Below are positions 6,949 through 15,673 of a stretch of 26,402 nucleotides of DNA, in pieces. The stretch spans positions 1 to 26,402 of the forward strand of contig CALBCM010000004.1 of NCBI GenBank assembly GCA_937927235.1, read 5' to 3'. This stretch comes from an uncultured Johnsonella sp. (GTDB lineage Bacteria; Bacillota; Clostridia; Lachnospirales; Lachnospiraceae). Below the pieces are notes generated by a model. That model was given only the letters and a program-made list of their open reading frames with translations, ran no database searches and had not been told where the DNA came from. The position numbers and the translations under genes were made by a program. Within the stretch, counting starts at the first letter, position 1. The number at the start of each line of letters is the position of its first letter.

Positions 6949-8508
6949 TTACTTCAGCTGCTTGGCTTCCATGCTTTTTGCTCTTTCATCCCAATAAGTG
7001 CAGTCTCCTCTCTCCACAATCTTGGAAGTAAAAGGTGTGCCGTCATTTTTCTTATAATGCTTATCCGCTAATATAACACATTTGGCACCTAGATAGATTA
7101 TAGGAACGTTAAAATAAACTATCAGTATGTTTCCAAGGTCTGAGAAAGCCCAGAGATTTCCAAGCTCAAGTCCTGCTATATTGCATAAAATTCCGAAAGC
7201 TGCGACAAAAAGAGCTACTACCCTAACCACGTTTGTAAATGCAGCTCCCTTACTGATTCTATTTGCTGCTATTTCTGAAAAGCTTATCATGCCTAAAAGG
7301 CAGGTAAAAGCAAAAAGACAGAAGCAAAGTGTCACAAGAAAAGTCATAACTGCATTAAATGCGGTTCCGGGAGTAAGCTGTGCAATTGATTCTGTAAACT
7401 TAGGCAGCTTATCAAGCTCAGCCCATGCCTGTGCCTGCTCTCCGCTCCAGCAATGAGCCATTATTACCACAAAGCCGGTAAGAGTACATATAACTATGGT
7501 ATCAAGAAAAACTCCTATAGATGATATAATTCCCTGCTCACAAGGATGCTTGGTTTCAGCAGTTGCCGCAGACATTGTAATAGTACCCTGTCCGGCTTCA
7601 TTTGACATAAGCCCTCTTTTTACTCCCTGTGCAAGTACAGTTCCGAAAACTCCTCCAAAAAATGCCTCAGGTTTAAACGCTCCCGAAAATACGGCTTTGA
7701 AAAAATAAGGAACCTCTCTAAAATTGATAATTATAAGTATCAGCACAATTATAACATAAAGCACTGCCATCACCGGTACCATCATATCAGTTATACTCGA
7801 AACCTTTTTAATACCTCCAAATACTATAACAGCAGTAAAAATAATTATGATTGCACCGATAATATAGTAAAACATAGAATCTGAGGCTATATTGCTGCTG
7901 CTTACTATCTCTGCCATACGCCCTATTGAAGAAACTACATTAAATCCCTGTGCCGGCAGACAGCATAAAGCATAGAAAATGTATAAAAGTGAAAGGAATA
8001 TTCCTACTCCAACTTTATTCCCTAAAAGCTTTCTTCCATAAAAGGGCAGTCCGCCTATAAATTCGTTCTTTTTTTCTTCTTTAAATATCTGAGATAAAGC
8101 TCCCTCCATATATGCAGTTGCCATACCAAAAAAAGCTGAAACCCACATCCAGAATATCGCTCCCGGACCTCCCGTGGCTATCGCTCCGGTAACGCCTATA
8201 ATATTTCCGGGCCCGACTCTCATCGCTGTGCTTAAAAAGAAAGAAGCCAAGGGCGAAATTCCGGTTTTTATTGTTCTTTTTTCAGTCATTACCTTAATGC
8301 CCTTTTTAAAATTTGTAACTTGAACAAAGCCAAGTTTAAAGCTGAATATAATGCCTGAACCGACTAATAAAATAATTGCGAATGAAAAATTGCCTAGTAC
8401 GGGAATATTCTTATACCATGCAAAATTGGTAGGAAAATCCCATAAAAAGTCTGATAATGGTGTTATAAAGCTGAATAAATCATTTATAGCCTTAAAAACC
8501 GCCTGCAT
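6949..8508 (-). CDS. AGCS-family sodium:alanine/glycine symporter
   Basis: A sodium-driven amino-acid importer in the cytoplasmic membrane, usually for alanine and/or glycine. It has 519 residues and about 10-11 hydrophobic segments. AGCS signatures near the N-terminus include VGPGNIIGVTGAIATGGPGA and FFGMATAYMEGALSQIF; further on are GGLPFYG, GVKRGLMSNEAGQGT and FCLFAFTCLLG. An RBS (AAAGGAG) precedes ATG 8508. The start is only 15 bases after the gyrA stop with no terminator between, so co-transcription with gyrA is likely. The length is slightly above the common 450-490. Substrate is inferred from the family. Confidence 0.92.
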   Translation of the reverse strand: MQAVFKAINDLFSFITPLSDFLWDFPTNFAWYKNIPVLGNFSFAIILLVGSGIIFSFKLGFVQVTNFKKGIKVMTEKRTIKTGISPLASFFLSTAMRVGPGNIIGVTGAIATGGPGAIFWMWVSAFFGMATAYMEGALSQIFKEEKKNEFIGGLPFYGRKLLGNKVGVGIFLSLLYIFYALCCLPAQGFNVVSSIGRMAEIVSSSNIASDSMFYYIIGAIIIIFTAVIVFGGIKKVSSITDMMVPVMAVLYVIIVLILIIINFREVPYFFKAVFSGAFKPEAFFGGVFGTVLAQGVKRGLMSNEAGQGTITMSAATAETKHPCEQGIISSIGVFLDTIVICTLTGFVVIMAHCWSGEQAQAWAELDKLPKFTESIAQLTPGTAFNAVMTFLVTLCFCLFAFTCLLGMISFSEIAANRISKGAAFTNVVRVVALFVAAFGILCNIAGLELGNLWAFSDLGNILIVYFNVPIIYLGAKCVILADKHYKKNDGTPFTSKIVERGDCTYWDERAKSMEAKQLK

Positions 8509-8523
8509 GCTTATAATTCTCCT

Positions 8524-10998
8524 TTATGTATTTAAATTCTGTGCATCCTCTTCCTTGGTATTTTCTCTAACCTTAGCAATTCCTGCTACTTTAACTCCTG
8601 ATTCTCTGTCCACATTCATAAGCTTTACACCTGAAGTTACTCTGCCTATATTTGAAATAGCGCTTACCTCAATTCTTATCAGAATTCCCTCATTTGTAAT
8701 AATAAATATCTCTCTATCATCATCAACCAGCTTTGCTCCGACTAATTCACCCGTCTTTTCAGTAAGCTTATAGCAGGCTAAGCCTTGAGTGCCTCTATGC
8801 GTTCCCCTAAATTCACTAAGCTTCGTTCTTTTTCCCATACCATACTCTGAAACAACAAGCAAAGTATCCCCCTGTGTCTTTATCTGCATTCCTATAACTA
8901 CATCGTCTGAAGCAAGCCTTATCCCCTTTACTCCAAAGGCCTTTCTGCCTGTAATTCTAATTTCTTTTTCATGGAACACTATGCACTTTGCCTTTTTAGT
9001 TACTAAAACTATATTGTCATCTCCATTGGTTGATTTTACTTCTATAAGCTCATCGCCATCATTAAGAGCTATTGCGGCAAGACCATTGGTTCTTATGTTC
9101 TCATATTCTGCAATAAGGGTCTTTTTAATCATCCCCTTTCTGGTCGCCATCACAAAGTATTTAAACTGCTCATTTTTCTCATTTGGAATCATTGCAGTTA
9201 TTTTTTCTTCAGGTTGGAGCTGAAGCAGATTTACTATGGAATTGCCTCTTGAAGTCCTGCTGGCTTCAGGTATTTTATATCCCTTTATTCTATAGACTCT
9301 GCCAAGATTTGTAAAGAAATTTATATCGTTATGTGTACTTGTCATAATTATATCTTCTATAAAATCTTCATCTATAGTTTGCATTGCCTTTATGCCTTTT
9401 CCTCCGCGATTCTGAGATTTAAAATTATCTGGACTCATCCTTTTTATATATCCCAGCTTCGTCATTGCAATCACGGTATCCTCTACAGGTATAAGGTCCT
9501 CATCGCTAAACTCGTCGTCCTGACCGAATACAGTCTTTCTTTCATCTCCAAAATCAGCAGCTATAATGTCTATTTCTTCTTTTATAACCTTCAGCAGCTT
9601 TTTATTATCAGAGAGTATTTCCCTATAGACTTTTATCTTGACTTCAAGTTCATTATATTCATTTTCAAGTTTATGTCCTTCAAGTCCTGTAAGTGCTCTA
9701 AGGCGCATCTCACCTATAGCCTGAGCCTGAGCCTCGGAAAAGTCGAACCTTTCTATCAGTCTCTCTCTTGCCTGTGCTATATTTTGGCTCGACCTGATAA
9801 GCTTTATTATTTCATCTATATAATCAAGAGCCTTTAAAAGTCCTTCTAAGATATGTGCTCTTTCCTCCGCCTTATTTAAATCGTATCTTGTCCTTCTGGT
9901 AATTACTTCCTCCTGGTGCTTAAGATATAATTCAAGCATCTGAAGAATATTGAGGATTTTCGGCTGATTGTCAACCAGAGCAAGCATTATAATTCCAAAT
10001 GTGTCCTGAAGCTGAGTATGCTTATAGAGCCTGTTTAATACTACATTTGCATTAGCATCTCTCCTAAGCTCTACTACAATGCGCATACCTTCTCTGTTTG
10101 ATTCATCTCTTAAATCGGTTATACCATCAATTTTCTTATCCTTCACAAGCTCAGCTATTTTTTCTATCAGCCTTGCTTTATTTACAAGGTAGGGAAGCTC
10201 ACTGATTACTATCCGGCTCTTGCCGTTAGGCATAGCTTCAATCTCGCTTATTCCCCTTACTCTTACTTTACCTCTGCCGGTCCTATAGGCTTCTTTAATC
10301 CCTCTGTTCCCAAGTATCATGGCACCTGTAGGAAAATCAGGTCCTTTTATTATTCTAAGTACGTCCTCTAAGCCAGTTTCCTTCTCAGCTATTCTGTCAT
10401 CAATTATCTTATCAACAGCAGCTATTACCTCTCTAAGATTATGTGGCGGAATGTTTGTAGTCATACCTACCGCAATACCGGTAGTTCCGTTTACCAGCAG
10501 GTCAGGAAATCTTGAAGGAAGTACCGCAGGTTCTTTTTCAGTTTCATCAAAGTTCGGTATAAAATCTACAGTATCCTTTCCTATATCGGCAAGCATTTCC
10601 ATAGCTATTTTGCTCAGCCTCGCTTCAGTATATCTCATTGCAGCAGCACCGTCACCGTCTACAGAGCCGAAGTTTCCATGACCGTCAACAAGAGGATACC
10701 TCATAGACCAGCTCTGAGCCATATTTACAAGCGCTCCATAGATTGATGAATCACCATGAGGATGATATTTACCCATAGTATCACCAACTATACGTGCACA
10801 TTTTCTATGAGGTTTGTCAGGACTGTTATTAAGCTCTATCATAGAAAACAGAACTCTCCTCTGCACAGGCTTCAAACCATCTCTCACATCCGGAAGTGCT
10901 CTTGAAACAATTACACTCATCGCATAATCTATATAAGAATTTTCCATGGTTTTCTTTAAATCAATCTCGTCAACCCTGTCAAAGATATTAGATTCCAT
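8524..10998 (-). CDS. gyrA: DNA gyrase subunit A
   Basis: The DNA-cleaving subunit of gyrase (A2B2), which introduces negative supercoils. 824 residues, a normal length. It begins with a GyrA-type winged-helix region (SYIDYAMSVIVSRALPDVRD), with catalytic Tyr123 in AAAMRYTEAR. The C-terminal beta-pinwheel carries a GyrA box, QNRGGKGI, near residue 530, which together with gyrB next door separates it from ParC. In the quinolone-resistance region, Ser84 matches E. coli Ser83, but Gly88 stands where E. coli has Asp87. The stop is close to the AGCS gene. Between gyrB and this gene lie two small hairpins (11052-11101 and 11014-11028), the second about 15 bases before the start. Confidence 0.97.
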   Translation of the reverse strand: MESNIFDRVDEIDLKKTMENSYIDYAMSVIVSRALPDVRDGLKPVQRRVLFSMIELNNSPDKPHRKCARIVGDTMGKYHPHGDSSIYGALVNMAQSWSMRYPLVDGHGNFGSVDGDGAAAMRYTEARLSKIAMEMLADIGKDTVDFIPNFDETEKEPAVLPSRFPDLLVNGTTGIAVGMTTNIPPHNLREVIAAVDKIIDDRIAEKETGLEDVLRIIKGPDFPTGAMILGNRGIKEAYRTGRGKVRVRGISEIEAMPNGKSRIVISELPYLVNKARLIEKIAELVKDKKIDGITDLRDESNREGMRIVVELRRDANANVVLNRLYKHTQLQDTFGIIMLALVDNQPKILNILQMLELYLKHQEEVITRRTRYDLNKAEERAHILEGLLKALDYIDEIIKLIRSSQNIAQARERLIERFDFSEAQAQAIGEMRLRALTGLEGHKLENEYNELEVKIKVYREILSDNKKLLKVIKEEIDIIAADFGDERKTVFGQDDEFSDEDLIPVEDTVIAMTKLGYIKRMSPDNFKSQNRGGKGIKAMQTIDEDFIEDIIMTSTHNDINFFTNLGRVYRIKGYKIPEASRTSRGNSIVNLLQLQPEEKITAMIPNEKNEQFKYFVMATRKGMIKKTLIAEYENIRTNGLAAIALNDGDELIEVKSTNGDDNIVLVTKKAKCIVFHEKEIRITGRKAFGVKGIRLASDDVVIGMQIKTQGDTLLVVSEYGMGKRTKLSEFRGTHRGTQGLACYKLTEKTGELVGAKLVDDDREIFIITNEGILIRIEVSAISNIGRVTSGVKLMNVDRESGVKVAGIAKVRENTKEEDAQNLNT

Positions 10999-11051
10999 AT
11001 AATAACACCAAAAGCCTTAATTAAAGGCGCAGACATCTTAAAAAATATTAA

Positions 11052-11101
11052 ACAGAAGAAGCATGCCTGTCTTCTTATCCTTTTCAAATATTTTCTTCTG
11101 T
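11052..11101 (-). terminator. Possible intercistronic terminator or attenuator between gyrB and gyrA
   Basis: On the minus strand, ACAGAAGAA (11101-11093) can pair with TTCTTCTGT (11060-11052), followed by TTAATATTTTTT. A competing inner hairpin AAGAAG/CTTCTT uses the same 3' arm. The pairing is seen in the sequence; any role in setting the gyrB:gyrA ratio is inference. Confidence 0.35.
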
Positions 11102-11118
11102 CTAAATAAATTACCTGG

Positions 11119-13038
11119 TTATATATCTAAATTTTTAACAAATTTAGCATTCTTTTCTATAAATTCTCTCCTTGGCTCAACTTTATCACCCATAAGAGTA
11201 GTAAACGTCAAATTAATTTCACTGGTTATTTCGTCATCAGCCACCACCTTAAGCAAAACCCTCCTTTCAGGGTCCATAGTAGTTTCCCAAAGCTGCTCCT
11301 CATCCATTTCACCAAGTCCTTTATATCTTTGAATCTTATTGCTGTTATCCCTGCCGACCTCGTTTAATATATTTGAAAGCTCTTCATCATTATAGGCATA
11401 CCAGACTTTTTTATTCTTCTCAAGCTTATACAGCGGCGGTCTTGCCAAATATACATGTCCCTGCCTTATAAGCTCCGGCATAAACCTGTAGATAAACGTC
11501 AGCATCAGAGTATCTATATGAGCACCGTCAACATCGGCATCAGTCATAATTATAATTTTATGATACCTTAATTTTCCAATATCAAAATCCCCTTGTATGC
11601 CCGTGCCGAAAGCAGTAATCATAGACCTTATTTCACTGTTTGCATATATTTTATCAAGTCTTGCCTTCTCAACATTAAGTATCTTGCCTCTTAAAGGAAG
11701 GATTGCCTGTGTATCTCTCTTTCTTGCATTTTTTGCGGACCCTCCCGCAGAATCACCCTCAACTATAAAAATTTCACATTCACTTGCATTCTTGCTTGAG
11801 CAGTCCGCAAGCTTGCCGGGCAGAGAAAGCCCCTCCAATGCCGATTTTCTTCTAGTTATATCTCTTGCCTTTCTTGCCGCAAGCCTTGCATGCATAGCTC
11901 CTATAGCTTTATCACATATCTTTTTTGCAATCTGAGGATTCTGCTCTATGAAATAGGTCAGCTGCTCGTTTATAATGCTGCTTACTGCAATGCTGGCTTC
12001 AGAATTTCCAAGCTTTTGCTTAGTCTGGCTGTCAAACTGCGGATTTTCAATTTTAATTGAAATAACTGCGGTAAGCCCCTCTCTTATATCCTCTCCAGTC
12101 AGGTTTTCCTCGCTGTCCTTTATCAGCTTGTTCTTTCTTATATAATCATTGAAAGTTTTTGTAATCGCATTTTTAAAGCCCGTAAGATGTGTGCCTCCGG
12201 CAGGAGTATTTATATTATTTACAAATGAAAATATGTTTTCAGTATAGGAGTCATTATGCTGCATTGCCACCTCTACACTGACATTTTCTCTTATACCTTC
12301 GCAATATATGACCTTATCATAAAAAGGAGTTTTCTCTTTATTTAAAAAAGTAACAAACTCATTTAGTCCTCCCTCATAATGAAAGGAATTTTCTCGTTTT
12401 TCTTCAAATCTCTCATCCTTTATATTAATTCTTAAATTCCTTGTAAGAAAGGCTGTTTCTCTAAATCTGTTTTTTAAAGTATCATATTCAAATATAGTTT
12501 CCTCAAATACACTTCTGTCAGGAAAGAAGGTTACCTCGGTTCCACTTGTTTCCTGATCGCAGTCACCGACTACAGTTAATTTTTGTGTAACATTGCCGCG
12601 CTCAAAAGACATCTGATAAATCTTTCCTTCCCGGTAAACTTTAACTACAAGCCACTCAGAAAGAGCATTTACTACAGAAGCTCCAACTCCATGAAGTCCT
12701 CCGGAAACCTTATAGCCCCCTCCTCCGAATTTTCCTCCGGCATGAAGTACAGTAAATACCACTTCAAGTGCAGATTTATTAGCTTTTTTCTGTAGGTCTA
12801 TCGGAATGCCTCTGCCATTGTCTTTTACTGTAATGGAATTGTCCTGATTCAGGGTAATATTAATCACATCACAGTAGCCTGCTATAGCCTCATCCACAGA
12901 GTTATCCACAATTTCATACACCAGATGGTGCAGTCCGTTAATTGAAGTTGTGGATATATACATACCTGGTCTCAGCCTTACAGCTTCCAGTCCATCCAGA
13001 ATATCTATATTAGAGGCAGTATATTTTATATCTGTCAT
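11119..13038 (-). CDS. gyrB: DNA gyrase subunit B
   Basis: The ATPase subunit that powers strand passage by gyrase. 639 residues, typical for the short GyrB of Gram-positives. It begins with the GHKL ATP-binding domain (LEAVRLRPGMYI, VDNSVDEAIAGYCD, VKDNGRGIP, GGLHGVGASVVNALS). The transducer domain follows, then the TOPRIM domain with EGDSAGGSAK near residue 427 and DADVDGAHI near 498. The C-terminus has QRYKGLGEMDEEQLWETTM. The RBS AAAAGGAG is 6 bases before ATG. The gap to recF is only 12 bases, so it belongs to the dnaA operon. Confidence 0.97.
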   Translation of the reverse strand: MTDIKYTASNIDILDGLEAVRLRPGMYISTTSINGLHHLVYEIVDNSVDEAIAGYCDVINITLNQDNSITVKDNGRGIPIDLQKKANKSALEVVFTVLHAGGKFGGGGYKVSGGLHGVGASVVNALSEWLVVKVYREGKIYQMSFERGNVTQKLTVVGDCDQETSGTEVTFFPDRSVFEETIFEYDTLKNRFRETAFLTRNLRINIKDERFEEKRENSFHYEGGLNEFVTFLNKEKTPFYDKVIYCEGIRENVSVEVAMQHNDSYTENIFSFVNNINTPAGGTHLTGFKNAITKTFNDYIRKNKLIKDSEENLTGEDIREGLTAVISIKIENPQFDSQTKQKLGNSEASIAVSSIINEQLTYFIEQNPQIAKKICDKAIGAMHARLAARKARDITRRKSALEGLSLPGKLADCSSKNASECEIFIVEGDSAGGSAKNARKRDTQAILPLRGKILNVEKARLDKIYANSEIRSMITAFGTGIQGDFDIGKLRYHKIIIMTDADVDGAHIDTLMLTFIYRFMPELIRQGHVYLARPPLYKLEKNKKVWYAYNDEELSNILNEVGRDNSNKIQRYKGLGEMDEEQLWETTMDPERRVLLKVVADDEITSEINLTFTTLMGDKVEPRREFIEKNAKFVKNLDI

Positions 13039-13050
13039 AGCTTCTCCTTT

Positions 13051-14169
13051 TTACTTAATATTTTCCACATAGGCATGGTTATTCTTTATCCTTATGAGCT
13101 TATCTATTCTAAAGCTTTGTTTTATTATATCTTCAACTCCTGTACAGGTAATTACGGTCTGTATATGATTTATAGCAGACATAAGCTTCTTTTGACGATT
13201 TAGGTCAAGCTCAGAAAGCACATCATCAAGTAAAAGTATTGGATAGCTTCCGCTTATCTTATTTACGAGGTCTATCTCGGCAAGCTTAAGTGAAAGCGCC
13301 GCTGTTCTTTGCTGTCCCTGTGAGCCGTAAAGCTTTAAGTCAATCCAATTATTGCTTGACTTATTCTTGCCGCTGCTTATTAAAAAATTTATATCATCTC
13401 TATGAGGTCCCGTATTTGTCATTTTAAGCTTTATATCGGTTTCTCGGCTCCTTTTAAGAGTACCCTCAAAAGCATCAGCAGCAGTATTACCTGCGTAGCA
13501 TATTTTTATCAGCTCCTTTTCTCCGGTCAAGTTATAATGTATCTCAGGCATAATTTTATTTAAACTGTCTATAAATTTGCTTCTGAACTCAATTATACTC
13601 CTGCCAAAGCTTACAAGCTGAATATCCCATACATCAAGCATATCCATAAGCTCACTTTTTAAATTATAATCCTTAAGCAGCCTGTTTCTCTGCATAAGGG
13701 CTTTATTATAATTAATCAGTGCATTTATATATAATTTATTAAGTTGACAAAGTTCAAAATCCACAAATCTTCGCCTCTCAGCAGGACCCTTTTTTATCAG
13801 ACTCAGATCTTCGGGAGAAAAGAAAACTATCTTTACCATACCAAAAAGTTCACTTGCCTTTTTTACAGGCACCGAATTAACAGCTATTCCCTTGGCTTTA
13901 TTTTTTTTAATATGCATGTCAAGTCTGAAAGGACTCCGCTTTTTTTCAAGAAATAGCTTTATATGTGCTTCATTTTCATTAAAATTAATTATTTCTCTGT
14001 CCTTGCTGCCCCTGTGTGACCTTGCTGTAGCTGCTATATATATAGCTTCAAGGATATTTGTCTTTCCCTGAGCATTGTCGCCATACAAAATATTCACATT
14101 TTTGTTGAAATCAAGCTCAAGATAATCATAATTTCTATAATTTTTAAGTTCCAATGATTTTATAATCAT
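13051..14169 (-). CDS. recF: DNA repair protein RecF
   Basis: An SMC-like ATPase that, with RecO and RecR, loads RecA at gapped and stalled replication sites. Walker A is GDNAQGKTN and the C-terminal Walker B/D-loop is PILLLDDVLSELD; SQGQQRTAALSLKLAEI is the signature region. The start at 14169 gives the family-typical MIIKSLELKNYRNY (372 residues); in-frame ATGs at 14175 and 14196 are possible but less like the family. It overlaps the end of the S4 gene by 26 bases, which suggests translational coupling. Confidence 0.94.
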   Translation of the reverse strand: MIIKSLELKNYRNYDYLELDFNKNVNILYGDNAQGKTNILEAIYIAATARSHRGSKDREIINFNENEAHIKLFLEKKRSPFRLDMHIKKNKAKGIAVNSVPVKKASELFGMVKIVFFSPEDLSLIKKGPAERRRFVDFELCQLNKLYINALINYNKALMQRNRLLKDYNLKSELMDMLDVWDIQLVSFGRSIIEFRSKFIDSLNKIMPEIHYNLTGEKELIKICYAGNTAADAFEGTLKRSRETDIKLKMTNTGPHRDDINFLISSGKNKSSNNWIDLKLYGSQGQQRTAALSLKLAEIDLVNKISGSYPILLLDDVLSELDLNRQKKLMSAINHIQTVITCTGVEDIIKQSFRIDKLIRIKNNHAYVENIK

Positions 14170-14356
14170 GACCATTAAAATTAAAGACATCTCCATGTCT
14201 TAATTTCTTACCTCTTTGCAGCTGTACTTCACCGTTTAATTTCACTTGCCCGCCCTGTATGGCATACTTAGCCTCGGAACCGCTCAGACATGCTCCTGAA
14301 AGCTTCATAGCCTGTTCAAGCTTTATAAAATCATCTCGGATTTTGACTTCTTCCAT
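14144..14356 (-). CDS. Small S4-domain RNA-binding protein (YaaA/RlbA type)
   Basis: 70 residues and essentially a single S4 RNA-binding fold: KLEQAMKLSGACLSGSEAK, then GGQVKLNGEVQLQRGKKL and GDVFNFNGHDYKII. Genes of this kind sit between dnaN and recF in many Firmicutes (yaaA in Bacillus); the exact role is not settled, and RNA or ribosome binding is inferred from the fold. The ATG at 14356 is chosen over an in-frame TTG at 14371; a GGGG run lies about 6 bases upstream. Confidence 0.88.
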   Translation of the reverse strand: MEEVKIRDDFIKLEQAMKLSGACLSGSEAKYAIQGGQVKLNGEVQLQRGKKLRHGDVFNFNGHDYKIIGT

Positions 14357-14383
14357 TTTGCTACCCCGCAATTAATCATATAT

Positions 14384-15496
14384 TTAAGCAATAAAGTTTA
14401 CAGGCAGTACAATATAAATATAAGACTGCTGTATATCCCTTATAAAGCATGGGGACCTTGAATTTGTCATATATATGTCTACAATCTCATCATCTACCAC
14501 CCTTAAAGCATCTATAAAATACTTCGGATTAAAGGCTATCATAATATTATTGCCTGATTTTTCACATTCAATTTCATCGTTCATGCTTCCGTAGGGAGAT
14601 TCCATCTTGAGCTTTAGCATACTGTCACTGATATCAAAAATAAGAGGCTTATGATTATTCTCTCTTACAAATACAAGAGCTCTGTCTATAGAATTCAGCA
14701 GTGAAAGCCGGCTGACTCTTATTTTAGTTTCATAATCTGAAGTAAGCATATATTTTAAGTCAAAATAATCGCCTGCAATAATTCTTGAAATAATAGAAGT
14801 AGAATCATATCTAAACAGCACATGATTATCCGAAAAGTATACAGTGATTTCCTTTTCAGTATTTCCCTCTATACTTCTGCCTATCTCATTTAAGTTTCTT
14901 GCAGGAATTATAAATTTATCATCAGGAAATTCTTCATTAAGCCTTATATTTCTGATAGCCACTCTAACTCCGTCCAGCGCTACAAACTTAAGAGTATTCT
15001 CATGAAGCTCTACCAGCTCTCCGCCGGTCATTTTATTGGTATCATTAATATTAGCTGCAAAAACTGTCTGTCTTATTGCTTCCTTTAAGATAAATTGAGA
15101 TACTGTTACACTGTTGTTTATATTGATTTCCGGAAGATAATTAAATTCTTCACCATTTCTTGCCTGTATCTTAAATATTGATTTCCCGGAAGATATAACA
15201 GTCATAAAATTTTCTTCATTAACCTCTATATTTATCTTTTCCCCCGGAAAATCAAGTTTTTTTACTATGTCCAGTATAAGTTTTAAATTAATAGCAGCCT
15301 TGCCCGAGCCTTGTGCCTTACCTTCGACTTTAGTTTCAATGCCAAGCTCATTATCATTTGCACTTAAAACTATACTTTCATCTGTAACATCAAATAAAGC
15401 ACATTCAAGAATACTGTTTGTAGTTTTGCTAGGTATTGCTCTTGATACCACTGATAATGCATTCAAAAGCTTATCCCTGTCAAAAGTTAATCTCAT
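14384..15496 (-). CDS. dnaN: DNA polymerase III beta subunit (sliding clamp)
   Basis: A ring-shaped clamp that tethers the replicative polymerase to DNA. About 370 residues with the three-domain clamp pattern. It starts MRLTFDRDKLLNALSVVSRA, with SILECALFDV in domain 1, FAANINDTNKMTGGELVEL in domain 2, and a C-terminus with SRSPCFIRD and YIYIVLPVNF. The ATG at 15496 gives the usual clamp N-terminus; an in-frame TTG at 15511 would add five residues but abuts the only purine-rich run. It follows dnaA across a gap that holds part of the origin. Confidence 0.95.
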   Translation of the reverse strand: MRLTFDRDKLLNALSVVSRAIPSKTTNSILECALFDVTDESIVLSANDNELGIETKVEGKAQGSGKAAINLKLILDIVKKLDFPGEKINIEVNEENFMTVISSGKSIFKIQARNGEEFNYLPEININNSVTVSQFILKEAIRQTVFAANINDTNKMTGGELVELHENTLKFVALDGVRVAIRNIRLNEEFPDDKFIIPARNLNEIGRSIEGNTEKEITVYFSDNHVLFRYDSTSIISRIIAGDYFDLKYMLTSDYETKIRVSRLSLLNSIDRALVFVRENNHKPLIFDISDSMLKLKMESPYGSMNDEIECEKSGNNIMIAFNPKYFIDALRVVDDEIVDIYMTNSRSPCFIRDIQQSYIYIVLPVNFIA

Positions 15497-15519
15497 AGAA
15501 TAAAAATCCAACCTTTCGC

Positions 15520-15666
15520 ATGTATATATATATAATAAATTTAGTATTAATAGTAGTAGGCAGTGTTGATTTGTATATAACTATAGAAAATGGCTTAATA
15601 ATCACATTTAAGCTGATGATAACTATGTGGATAAGTCCGTTATTTGTGGTATAACTATGTGGATAG
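15520..15666. other. Origin unwinding module between dnaA and dnaN
   Basis: On the plus strand from right to left: perfect DnaA box TGTGGATAA (15626-15634) with near-box TGTGGATAG at 15658-15666, another box-like TGTTGATTT (15564-15572), a short spacer GGCAG, the trios TAG-TAT-TAA-TAG-TAG-TAG (15542-15559), then an alternating A/T tract (about 15520-15540). This order, box then G/C spacer then trios then A+T tract, matches the basal unwinding system described for Bacillus subtilis, where the DnaA filament contacts one strand at 3'-GAT repeats. This is probably where the origin opens. Confidence 0.7.
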
Positions 15667-15673
15667 GTGTGGA

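Noticed and set aside
8789..10681. Several plus-strand frames of 120-168 codons inside gyrA
   Set aside because: They are antisense shadows of a well-conserved gene, with no RBS and hydrophobic, low-complexity translations.
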